Positions 56,875 to 64,000 of a stretch of 64,000 nt of DNA are shown in pieces (position 1 is the stretch's first letter; every line of letters starts with the position of its first letter). This DNA comes from Methylobacterium sp. E-005 (GTDB lineage Bacteria; Pseudomonadota; Alphaproteobacteria; Rhizobiales; Beijerinckiaceae), in NCBI RefSeq assembly GCF_022829725.1, contig NZ_JAKSYG010000240.1, positions 158,181 through 222,180 of the forward strand. Direction: 5' to 3'. Made by a program: the position numbers and the translations under genes. The notes under the pieces are model-generated. The model was given only the letters and a program-made list of their open reading frames with translations. It was not told the origin of the DNA and ran no database searches.

Positions 56875-57735
56875 CTACGCCGCCCGCCCGGACAGGCTCA
56901 GCGCCTCCCGCAGATCCCGCCCGTCGGTAAGCCGCAGGCCCCGGCGGCGCAGGGAGGCCAGCATCGCGCGGTCGGGGAACGGGCAATAGGGCAGGATCTC
57001 GAAGCTCCGCCCCTCCGGCAGCGTGTCGGTGCGGGCGACCTCGTCGAGCAACCGGTCCAGCATCCCGCGCCCATGGGCGTGGAGCGCCACGGCGGCCCCG
57101 GTGGCGGTGGTGCCGGGGGGCAGCGGCACCGCCTCCTGGGACAGGATCGCCCCGGCATCGATCGCGGCGGCGAGCCGGTGCAGGGTCATGCCGAAGCTTC
57201 CGGGACCGTCGGAGAGCGCGTGGATCGTCGGCACCGGGCCGCGATGGCGCGGCAGCAATCCGGGATGGCCGTTGATGCCGCCGAGCCGCGCCAGCGCGAT
57301 CGTCTCCGGCTTCAGGATCTGGTCGAAATGGTAGGTGAGGATCAGGTCGGGCGCCGCCGCGCGCAGTCCCTGGGCCACCTCGGATCCGTTCACATCGTCG
57401 ATCGTCAGGGTCGGGATGCCGAGGCGGCGGCATAGGGTCTTGAGCGGGGTCGCCTCGGGCGCATCGCCGCTGCCGGAGGCCGCCTGGGTGAGCGGCGCCA
57501 GCGCGCGCAGCAGGTCCGGCAGGCCGAAATTAACCGCGAGATAGGGCAGGATGCCGGCGCCCGAGCGCGCGAGGTGCCGCCGGACCTGCCCGATCAGGCC
57601 GCCGCTCGACGGCCGCTCGGCGTTGGACAGCCCCACGAACGCGATGTCGGCCCGATGATCGGCGACGAACCGGCGGACCACCCGGGCGTTCGGCAGCGCC
57701 TCCAAGACGAAAAGCGCGATCCGGGGCCGGGCCAT
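56875..57735 (-). CDS. Formyltransferase family protein
   Basis: The 286-residue protein has the formyltransferase active-site segment NGHPGLLPRHRGPVPTIHAL (Asn/His and Arg-Gly), the Asp-containing AAIDAGAILSQEAVPLPPGTTATG, and PDLILTYHFDQILKPETIALARLGG. It resembles methionyl-tRNA or sugar-amine formyltransferases but lacks the C-terminal tRNA-binding domain. Because it lies with an SDR gene beside KpsS/KpsC-like genes, N-formylation of an amino sugar for surface polysaccharide is plausible. The cofactor would be N10-formyltetrahydrofolate. Start overlaps the SDR stop by one base. Confidence 0.8.
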   Translation of the reverse strand: MARPRIALFVLEALPNARVVRRFVADHRADIAFVGLSNAERPSSGGLIGQVRRHLARSGAGILPYLAVNFGLPDLLRALAPLTQAASGSGDAPEATPLKTLCRRLGIPTLTIDDVNGSEVAQGLRAAAPDLILTYHFDQILKPETIALARLGGINGHPGLLPRHRGPVPTIHALSDGPGSFGMTLHRLAAAIDAGAILSQEAVPLPPGTTATGAAVALHAHGRGMLDRLLDEVARTDTLPEGRSFEILPYCPFPDRAMLASLRRRGLRLTDGRDLREALSLSGRAA

Positions 57736-58502
57736 CAGCGCCGCTTCCGCCGCTGGAACCGGAACGCGTAGAGGCCGGCCTTGCGGACGCCCTCCGGCAA
57801 GAGCAGCACGGTCCGGGCGAGCGCCGCGAGGAGGAACGGGAAGGCGATCACGTCGCGGTTGGCCGCGATGCCCTTGGCGATGCGCACGGCCGCGTCCTCG
57901 GCGCTGATCTCGAGGGGACGCCAGCCCTTCAGCTCGCCGCCCATCGGGGTCTTCACGTAGCCGGGTGTCACGACGTTGACCTTCACGCCCCGGGGCCCGA
58001 CCTTCTGGCGCAGGGCGAGGCCGTGGGCGACCAGCGCCGCCTTGGCGCCGCTATAGGCCGGCGCGTCCTGCAGCGGGGCGTAGGCGGCCAGGGACGACAG
58101 CAGGACGATCTGCCCGCGCCCGCGCTGGAGCATCAGCGTCAGGGTGGGCAGCACCACGTTCAGTGAGCCCGTGTAGTTGATGTCGGCGGTCTCGAAGGCG
58201 ACGTCCTCAGCCTCGACCTGCCCCTCCTGGTTGCCGCCGTTCACCGCCGCATTGGCGATGACGAGGTCGAGGGGCGCCTCCGCATCCGCCCGGTGAACCA
58301 GCGCCAATGCGGCGGCGCGGTCGCGGGTATCGAGGCGGGCGACCGCGACGACGGCCCCCTTGGCACGGCAATCCCCGGCGACCCGTTCGAGGCGCTCGGC
58401 GTTGCGGGCGACGAGGATGAGGCTCACGCCGGTCTGCGCGTAGTGACGCGCCAGCGCAGCGCCGATGCCACTCGACGCGCCGGTAATCAAAATGCGAGGC
58501 AT
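57735..58502 (-). CDS. SDR family oxidoreductase
   Basis: The protein has 255 residues. ITGASSGIGAALA is the nucleotide loop, ANAAVNGG the structural NAA motif, and Ser in LLSSLAAYAPLQDAPAYSGAKAAL with Tyr/Lys in YSGAK the catalytic set. VNVVTPGYVKTPM follows. It is an intact classical SDR. It overlaps the start of the formyltransferase and precedes it in the same direction, so both probably act on the same metabolite. The polysaccharide context suggests a sugar or lipid substrate, but this is inference. Confidence 0.87.
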   Translation of the reverse strand: MPRILITGASSGIGAALARHYAQTGVSLILVARNAERLERVAGDCRAKGAVVAVARLDTRDRAAALALVHRADAEAPLDLVIANAAVNGGNQEGQVEAEDVAFETADINYTGSLNVVLPTLTLMLQRGRGQIVLLSSLAAYAPLQDAPAYSGAKAALVAHGLALRQKVGPRGVKVNVVTPGYVKTPMGGELKGWRPLEISAEDAAVRIAKGIAANRDVIAFPFLLAALARTVLLLPEGVRKAGLYAFRFQRRKRR

Positions 58503-58561
58503 GCGGCGGGTTACGCCGGGCGGTGTGGAAAGATCAAGGGTCGGCGGGACTCACCGGCCAG

Positions 58562-58600
58562 GAAAGCCATTCGATGAAAGCCATCCGATGAAAGCCGACC
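58562..58600. repeat. 14-bp direct repeats
   Basis: GAAAGCCATTCGAT, GAAAGCCATCCGAT and a partial GAAAGCC follow in tandem (from 58562, 58576 and 58590). They lie between the SDR promoter side and the KpsS-like stop. Function unknown. Confidence 0.6.
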
Positions 58601-58625
58601 GGTGCAAGGCGCCAGTCGAAAGGCG

Positions 58626-59933
58626 TCAGTAGACCGGCGCGAGCTCGCCGTTCCGCTCCGGAGCCTCGCGGATCGCCCGCGCGGCCGCCAGCATCGCGTC
58701 GGGTAGGGCCGCCTCCATCCGCGGCACGGAGCCGGCCACGGCCCGGTCGATGGCTTCCTTGGAAAAGAAGCCGCCGTTGACCTGTGTCCGGTGCAGCACG
58801 ACCCGACGGAAATCCGCCATCAGGCCCAGGTCGGGCGGGGTCGGGTTCTTCCAGAAGCCGTCGAGGTCGCCCTGATGGGTCAGGCCGGCCATGTTGTAGA
58901 TCGCGGTGCCGACCGAATGGGTCGGGCAGCCCATCTCCAGGGACAGCATCCCCACCGTCGAGTTGACGATGACGACGCCGCGGGCGCCCTTGATCAGGGC
59001 CGGCAGGTCGCCGCCGTCGATGAAGTCGAGCCGGTCGCTGACGCCGTGCCGGCGGGCCGAGGCCCGGGCGAATTTGCGCCAGTTGATCAGGCCGCTGTCG
59101 AGCGGGTGCAGCTTCACGAGGAGGCGCGTCGGCGCCGCCGAGGCATCCGCGAAGGACTTGATCACCCGGTCCATGAAGCCCTCGACGCCGAGGAACGGCG
59201 AGTGGACCCGGATCTGGTAGTCGCTGTCGAGTTGCAGCGGCAGCAGGAAGTAATCGCAGCCGACCGCGCGGTAGATCTCGTCGCAGCGCGCCGCCTCGCG
59301 GCGGGTATGGGCGCGCCGGGCGAACTTCTTGATCCAGCCGGCGTATTCGGCGGCGATGTGGGTCGGCCGGTGGCTGCGGAAATGCGGGTAGAGATAGGGG
59401 AACAGGACGTTGGCGAGGTTGTAACCGACATCCCAGATGCTGCGGCGGGCCATGTCGCCCGTGGAGGGCATCGCCCGGCCGGGCTGCGGCAGGCGCCGCG
59501 CCTGGGCGCGAATCGCGTCGGCGGTGCGAGGCAGGGACGAGAAGCCGTTCACGCCGCCGAGTTCGCAGGTGATCCAGTTCGGACGGATGTAGCCTTCCTC
59601 GAACACGTGGACCCGCAATCCGCGATCCTCGGCGATCATCCGCGCCGCCCTGTGGAACGGCCGGCAATCGCCGAACAGCACGATGTCGGTGATGCCCTCG
59701 CGGGTCAGGTAGTCTTCGAGATAGATGCCCCAGGCCTCGCGGCGGCCACGGTAATTGTCGGCCGCGCCGTTCCAGAACAGCCAGTCGCCCGGGCAGAGAT
59801 TGATGCGCCGGACCTGATGGCCCCGCGCGCGCAACGCCTTCCCGAGATCGGAGAAGAACGGCGTGGCGATGCCCTGCAGGAACAGGAAGGTCGCCGGGCG
59901 GTCGCGGAGGGCGTCGAGGGCGGGTTGTTGCAT
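58626..59933 (-). CDS. Capsule polysaccharide biosynthesis protein, KpsS-like
   Basis: The protein has 435 residues from ATG at 59933. FLFLQGIATPFFSDLGKALRARGHQVRRINLCPGDWLFW is the KpsS/LipB N-terminus, and VHVFEEGYIRPNWITCE and LVKLHPLDSGLINW are conserved. It resembles capsular Kdo transferases that build the poly-Kdo linker on lysophosphatidylglycerol in ABC-transporter capsule systems. It is divergent from the KpsC-like gene across a 373-base gap. The C-terminus ends with NGELAPVY. Confidence 0.85.
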   Translation of the reverse strand: MQQPALDALRDRPATFLFLQGIATPFFSDLGKALRARGHQVRRINLCPGDWLFWNGAADNYRGRREAWGIYLEDYLTREGITDIVLFGDCRPFHRAARMIAEDRGLRVHVFEEGYIRPNWITCELGGVNGFSSLPRTADAIRAQARRLPQPGRAMPSTGDMARRSIWDVGYNLANVLFPYLYPHFRSHRPTHIAAEYAGWIKKFARRAHTRREAARCDEIYRAVGCDYFLLPLQLDSDYQIRVHSPFLGVEGFMDRVIKSFADASAAPTRLLVKLHPLDSGLINWRKFARASARRHGVSDRLDFIDGGDLPALIKGARGVVIVNSTVGMLSLEMGCPTHSVGTAIYNMAGLTHQGDLDGFWKNPTPPDLGLMADFRRVVLHRTQVNGGFFSKEAIDRAVAGSVPRMEAALPDAMLAAARAIREAPERNGELAPVY

Positions 59934-60306
59934 TCCGCGGCGCTTCTTCCTTGACCCTGGGACTGACCGAACCGGCCCGGCACGTTGCCGTGAGGTGGCA
60001 CGAGGCCCCGCGGCCTCGCAATCCAAGGCCGTGCCGCAGCACGGCATTTCCGCACCCGCGTGGCCCGTCTGCAACGGTCGCGGATTTGCGGCTCCGACTC
60101 GGATTGAGCGGCCAATCACGGCGACGGTATGTCCAAATCCTTTCAGGCGTATGGCACGGCTGCGGAACCGGCCGGGTTGTCCCCGAAATCCCACACTGTC
60201 CATTCCACGCCATCGGCGCGAAAATGCGCTACAGGCGGGCGAGCGTCCCGGTCCTCCCGGTCCTCCCGGTGATGCGGAGCCCGACAACCAGAGATGCGTC
60301 GAGATC
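59934..60306. promoter_or_regulatory. Divergent region between KpsS-like and KpsC-like genes
   Basis: No gene is seen in these 373 bases, which should carry promoters for both capsule genes. Three 9-bp units CCCGGTCCT/CCCGGTGAT lie in tandem at about 60247-60273. Open frames here are only upstream extensions of the two genes. Confidence 0.45.
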
Positions 60307-61803
60307 ATGCCCCTTGAACCGCCCCTGTCGCTCTACGCGACCGGCCGGACGATCCGCCGCCTCCGGGCGGAGATCGAGGCTGCGACGGGCCTCGCCTTCG
60401 GGCGGGTGCATCCCGGCGCCGCCGGCGTGGCCTGGGGGGCGGGGAGCACGGCGGACCGGCTGCTCAAGCTGACGGGCCGCCGCCGCCTCGTGGTCGCGCC
60501 CGGCCCGCTTCTGAGCCCCTACGACGATCCGGAGCGCGGCTTCGCCTCCCTGCGGATCAGCCTCGACGGCAGGCCGCTCGGCGGGGAGGGCGGCGTTCAC
60601 TACCTCGATCCCTGGACCCGGGCGCCGGTCGACCGGGCGGCCTGCACGGAGCGGGTGGCGTGGCTCCGGGCGCGCTTCGCCGAGAACGACCGGCGGGTGG
60701 TCTATGTCGGGATGTCGCGCTGGAAGCGGCCGGCCCTCGACGTGCTCGGGGCTGGCCCCGCCGGACGCCCGGTCCACACCATGACCGCCGAAGCCGCGGT
60801 CGCGGCGGCCCAGCGCCACCGGGGTCGCGTCCTCGCCTGGGCGACCCGGGCGCCGGGCCAGCTGGAGGCGGCCTGCGCGGAGGCCGGCCTGCCCCTCGCC
60901 CGGGTGGAGGATGGATTCCTGCGCTCGGTCGGCCTCGGCGCGAGCCTCCAACCCGGCGCCTCCATCGTGGTGGACGATCTCGGCATCTACTACGACCCGC
61001 GCCGGGAGAGCCGGCTGCAGCGCCTGCTGGCCGAATCGGACTTCACCCCAGATCTCGTCGCCCGGGCGAAGCACCTGCGCGAGGAGGTCGTGGCGCGCCG
61101 GCTCAGCAAGTACAATGTCGGGCTCGACGCGGCCGCCCTCGACTGGCCCGCCGGACGCAGGATCGTGCTGGTGCCGGGCCAGGTGGAGGACGACGCCTCG
61201 GTCCGGCACGGCTCCCCGCTGGTCCGCTCGAACCGGGCACTGCTGGAGGCTGCACGTCGGCGCAACCCGGACGCGTTCCTGCTCTACAAGCCGCACCCCG
61301 ACGTGGAGGCCGGCTTCCGCCCCGGCATCATCCCGGAGGCGGAGGCGCTGACGCTCGCCGATCGGATCGTCGCTGGCATCAGCATCGTCGACCTCCTCGA
61401 CCGGGTGCATCACGTCGAGACCATGACGTCGCTCGCCGGGTTCGAGGCGCTGATCCGCGGCCTGACCGTGGCGACCCATGGCCGGCCGTTCTACGCGGGC
61501 TGGGGCCTGTCGGAGGATCTGGCACCGGGGGCCGATCGCGGCCGCCGGCTCGGCCTCGACGAGTTGGTGGCGGGGGCGATGATCCTCTATCCGCGCTACC
61601 TCGATCCCGTGGCGATGAAGCCGTGCAGCCCGGAGCAGCTCCTCGACCGCCTGAGCGCGGCCCGGGAGGCGGCACCGCGCAGCGCCCTCTCCATCGGCCG
61701 CACCGCCCATTGGGTGATGCGCGCGCGTTACGGCCTGCTCAACCCGATCGTGCGGGCGCTGCGCAGCCGCCGGGGCGTCGGCCGCGAGACCGGTCCACGG
61801 TAG
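60307..61803 (+). CDS. Capsule polysaccharide biosynthesis protein, KpsC-like
   Basis: The 498-residue protein starts at ATG 60307, just after a GAGATC. RVEDGFLRSVGLGASLQPGASIVVDDLGIYYDPRRESRLQRLL and YKPHPDVEAGFRPGIIPEAEAL are typical KpsC segments, as is RGLTVATHGRPFYAGWGLSEDL. KpsC of E. coli is a bifunctional beta-Kdo transferase of about 675 residues; this protein is shorter and may carry one transferase half. Together with the KpsS-like gene it would assemble the capsule anchor or a related linker. Confidence 0.86.
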   Translation: MPLEPPLSLYATGRTIRRLRAEIEAATGLAFGRVHPGAAGVAWGAGSTADRLLKLTGRRRLVVAPGPLLSPYDDPERGFASLRISLDGRPLGGEGGVHYLDPWTRAPVDRAACTERVAWLRARFAENDRRVVYVGMSRWKRPALDVLGAGPAGRPVHTMTAEAAVAAAQRHRGRVLAWATRAPGQLEAACAEAGLPLARVEDGFLRSVGLGASLQPGASIVVDDLGIYYDPRRESRLQRLLAESDFTPDLVARAKHLREEVVARRLSKYNVGLDAAALDWPAGRRIVLVPGQVEDDASVRHGSPLVRSNRALLEAARRRNPDAFLLYKPHPDVEAGFRPGIIPEAEALTLADRIVAGISIVDLLDRVHHVETMTSLAGFEALIRGLTVATHGRPFYAGWGLSEDLAPGADRGRRLGLDELVAGAMILYPRYLDPVAMKPCSPEQLLDRLSAAREAAPRSALSIGRTAHWVMRARYGLLNPIVRALRSRRGVGRETGPR

Positions 61804-61977
61804 GACGTGACATGCCAGCGACATCAAAGCGATAGCGCGTGCTGCTAACGTCGGACGCCAGCGGATCGCCCAGGGGCACCCCCTGTCCCACGAGATCAGG
61901 AACGGCCCGCAACACGCTGCTCCCGCACACCTTGTCCCGGCCGCGATGAAGCTGCCCTACGCCGAGTATTTCCAGTC
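61804..61977. other. Gap with possible mini-ORF before the LtaS-type gene
   Basis: No full gene is seen. An 11-codon frame (ATG 61946 to TGA 61979-61981, MKLPYAEYFQS) ends by overlapping the TTG start of the next gene as TTGA, which could couple translation. It has no clear ribosome-binding site. Confidence 0.3.
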
Positions 61978-63468
61978 TTGACGACGTTCCTCATCGCCAC
62001 CGGTCTCGCGCTCGCGCTCTGCCTCGTCCTGGAGGTGGTCGCGGGCGATTCGATCACCCGGGCGAGCCTCGCCCCGCGCGACCTCGCCCTGCGGCTCCTG
62101 GGCTACCTGCTGATCCTGCTGTTCTGGTTCGAATTTTCCTGGCGGCCCTGGCTCGCCGGGCTGACCCTGGTGATCTCGGTCACGGCGCTGATCTTCGTCA
62201 GCCGGGCCAAGCGCTCGGTCATCGGCGAGCCGCTGCTGTTCAGCGATTTCGCCCTGCTGCCGCAGGTGCCGCGCCACCCGCAGCTCTACTACATTCCACC
62301 CCTGTGGCATCCGCGCGTCGCCGTGCCGGTGCTTCTCACGGTCGCGGCGACGGCGCTCTGGTACCGCACCGAGCCGAGCGTGCTGCCGTCCGCCACCCTC
62401 CCGCGAATCCTGGCGCTCATCGGTCTGCCGTTGCTGCTCGGCCTTGTGGCCTGGGCCGCGCCGCGACCGCCGCTCGCCCGGCTGGTCACGCGCTGGTTCC
62501 CGCAGCCCGATCTCGAAGCGGACGTGGCCCGGGTCGGCCTGCCGGCGAGCCTTCTGGGCTACACCGCCCGGGCCTTCGCGGGCAGTGCGCCCGTGCCCGA
62601 GCCGCCCGCGCTCCCCCCCGGCCCGGGGGACGATGTGGTGGTGGTGATCCAGCTCGAATCGTTCATCGATCCGGAGCGCCTGGGCGGCCCCGCCCTACCG
62701 GTGATGGAGCTGATCCGCAGCCGGGCCGCGCAGTACGGCCGCCTCCAGGTTCCGGCACACGGCGCCTACACGATGCGCAGCGAGCACGCGGTGCTCACGG
62801 GGCGGCCCTCCGAAACCCTCGGCTTCGGCCGCTACGATCCCTACACGTCGCGCAGCGGTGACGAGCCCACGAGCCTCGCCCGGCTGGCCCGCAGCCGCGG
62901 TTACGAGACCCTGTTCCTGCACCCGTTCCACCGGGACTTCTTCCGCCGGGCGCAGGTGATGGAGGCCTTCGGCTTCAGCGACCTCGTGATGGAGGAGGCG
63001 TTCGGGGCGGCCGAGCGGGTCGGCCCCTATGTCGGCGACGTGGCGCTCGGCGAGCGCCTGCTGGCGGAGGTCGGAGCGCGGCGCACGCCCCTGTTGCTGT
63101 TCTGCGTGACCATGGAGAATCACGGGCCCTGGAAGCCCGGCCGGCTCCCCGGCCTCGACGATCCGCAGGCCCAGTACATGCACCACGTCGCCCATACCGG
63201 GCAGATGGTGGAGGCGGTCGTGGCCGGGCTCGACCGCTTGGCCCGGGCGCGCGGCCAGACCATGACGCTCTGCGTGTTCGGCGATCACGCCCCCTCGCTG
63301 CCCGCCTGCACGCCGGGATTCGGGGGTCGGACGACCGAGTATGCGCTGTTCCGGTTCGGCCGCCCGGCGGCCCCCCCGCGCCGGCTCGACATCGCGGCCG
63401 ACGCCCTGGGGCGGGCACTGCGTGGCGCCATCGCCACCACGGCTGCGGACAGCGCCGCCGCGACGTGA
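61978..63468 (+). CDS. LTA synthase family (sulfatase-fold) phosphoglycerol/phosphoethanolamine-type transferase
   Basis: The protein has 496 residues from TTG 61978. It has about five N-terminal membrane helices (1-180), then a periplasmic alkaline-phosphatase-like domain. VVIQLESFIDPE carries the metal Glu. GAYTMRSEHAVLTG contains the likely nucleophile Thr, and CVFGDHAPSLPA supplies metal Asp/His. Members transfer phosphoglycerol or phosphoethanolamine to glycans or lipids. Set between the capsule genes and a Wza-like exporter, it may decorate the exported polysaccharide or an osmoregulated glucan. The substrate is inferred only from context. Confidence 0.82.
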   Translation: MTTFLIATGLALALCLVLEVVAGDSITRASLAPRDLALRLLGYLLILLFWFEFSWRPWLAGLTLVISVTALIFVSRAKRSVIGEPLLFSDFALLPQVPRHPQLYYIPPLWHPRVAVPVLLTVAATALWYRTEPSVLPSATLPRILALIGLPLLLGLVAWAAPRPPLARLVTRWFPQPDLEADVARVGLPASLLGYTARAFAGSAPVPEPPALPPGPGDDVVVVIQLESFIDPERLGGPALPVMELIRSRAAQYGRLQVPAHGAYTMRSEHAVLTGRPSETLGFGRYDPYTSRSGDEPTSLARLARSRGYETLFLHPFHRDFFRRAQVMEAFGFSDLVMEEAFGAAERVGPYVGDVALGERLLAEVGARRTPLLLFCVTMENHGPWKPGRLPGLDDPQAQYMHHVAHTGQMVEAVVAGLDRLARARGQTMTLCVFGDHAPSLPACTPGFGGRTTEYALFRFGRPAAPPRRLDIAADALGRALRGAIATTAADSAAAT

Positions 63469-63652
63469 TATGGTCAAGCTTGCCGGCGCGAAGCGTGGCG
63501 GTGCCATGCTGGTGACGTATTACTGACGGATGATGCAGCCCTCCGCGAGGGCGATCGTACGGCCGTTAAAGCGATCGCAGCGTTTGGCGATCTAACTGGA
63601 TATCCCGGTCCAGGCCAGCGATGGCGCGGGACCGGCTGGAGAAGACTCTGTG

Positions 63653-64000
63653 ATGCTGCGTAAGACGGCGCATGTCGCCCTGATGGCCGCCCTGGCGGCC
63701 GGATCCGTCGGCGGCTGCACGTACCTGCCTGCGGCGGGTCCGACGGCAAGTGCGATCCAGGCAGGGGCGGAGGTGGCCACCGTCGATGGCGGCCTGCTCG
63801 CCCGCTACGAGATCATCGACGTCAACCCCGCGGTCGTCGAGGCCCTGCGCGGCCGCCCTCTCGACAGCCTGCTCGCCTCCTTCGGCGACCACCGCCCCTC
63901 CGCCGAGCCGGTCATCGGCATCGGCGACATGGTCTCGGTCTCGATCTGGGAAGCCGGCTCCGGCGGCCTGTTCTCGGGCCCGCTGGTGGCCGACCGCTTC
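63653..64000 (+). CDS. Polysaccharide export lipoprotein (Wza/KpsD-like), partial
   Basis: Only the first 116 residues are in the window. The signal peptide ends in the lipobox SVGGC (Cys22), so it is a lipoprotein. GIGDMVSVSIWEAGSGGLFSGPLVADRF is the Poly_export domain start, in which the D-V-x-V-x-x-W/F pattern is standard. It forms the outer-membrane channel for capsule or exopolysaccharide. ATG 63653 follows GGAGA by ten bases; GTG 63650 is equally possible. Gene order suggests that export genes continue to the right. Confidence 0.88.
   Translation, partial: MLRKTAHVALMAALAAGSVGGCTYLPAAGPTASAIQAGAEVATVDGGLLARYEIIDVNPAVVEALRGRPLDSLLASFGDHRPSAEPVIGIGDMVSVSIWEAGSGGLFSGPLVADRF

Overview
This window is a high-GC, Hyphomicrobiales-type alphaproteobacterial chromosome segment. 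The most likely source is Methylobacterium or a close relative. The grounds are an mdh-sucC-sucD-sucA-sucB-(SDR)-lpd gene cluster, an EcfG-type sigma factor with matching GGAAC-N16/17-CGTT promoters, a combined acyl-ACP:phospholipid acyltransferase, PbpC, and GC-rich palindromic intergenic repeats. This assignment is inference from gene content; no 16S gene is present. No prophage, insertion sequence or CRISPR array was seen.

Layout. (1) 1-8450: an amide and peptide catabolism block. An M81 (MlrC-type) metallopeptidase, an S45 penicillin-acylase-family enzyme and a ThDP enzyme run leftward. A family-5 solute-binding protein and an amidase run rightward. (2) 8492-9196: an EcfG-type sigma factor whose N-terminus resembles its own anti-sigma factor, NepR. 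(3) 9400-11901: a cobalt-type nitrile hydratase operon (alpha, beta, activator) facing a zinc-ribbon MBL hydrolase. (4) 11957-27428: mixed envelope and housekeeping genes: SDR, Aas-like acyltransferase, PbpC, di-haem peroxidase, a coupled ParA/membrane-protein pair, MarC, methyltransferase, glyoxalase II and a TetR regulator. (5) 27827-38390: the TCA-cycle cluster, interrupted by a DUF4160/DUF2442 pair whose first gene is frameshifted. (6) 38397-45773: a four-hairpin repeat, a tandem-receiver protein, XerC, YnfA, an AhpD-like peroxidase, RuvC, tRNA-Tyr, an orphan SF2 helicase and small proteins. (7) 45285-48083: three small stress-type genes, two with perfect EcfG promoters, flanking a coupled RidA/polyamine-binding pair. 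(8) 48200-50894: rpsO-pnp. (9) 51209-55771: large membrane proteins, an APC permease and FlgC. (10) 55843-56697: a decayed GNAT/DUF1778 toxin-antitoxin locus. (11) 56875 to the right edge: a surface-polysaccharide locus with formyltransferase, SDR, KpsS-like, KpsC-like, an LtaS-type transferase and a Wza-like export lipoprotein cut by the window edge.

How the parts connect. The alpha-ketoglutarate/succinyl-CoA/malate steps are encoded together. The sigma factor at 8.5-9.2 kb and the EcfG-type promoters at 45.3 and 48.1 kb point to the alphaproteobacterial general stress response. The most unusual items are the NepR-like/sigma fusion, an in-frame palindromic insertion inside the S45 acylase, the EcfG promoter cluster, a protein with two reciprocally degenerate receiver domains, and two toxin-antitoxin-like loci in decay.
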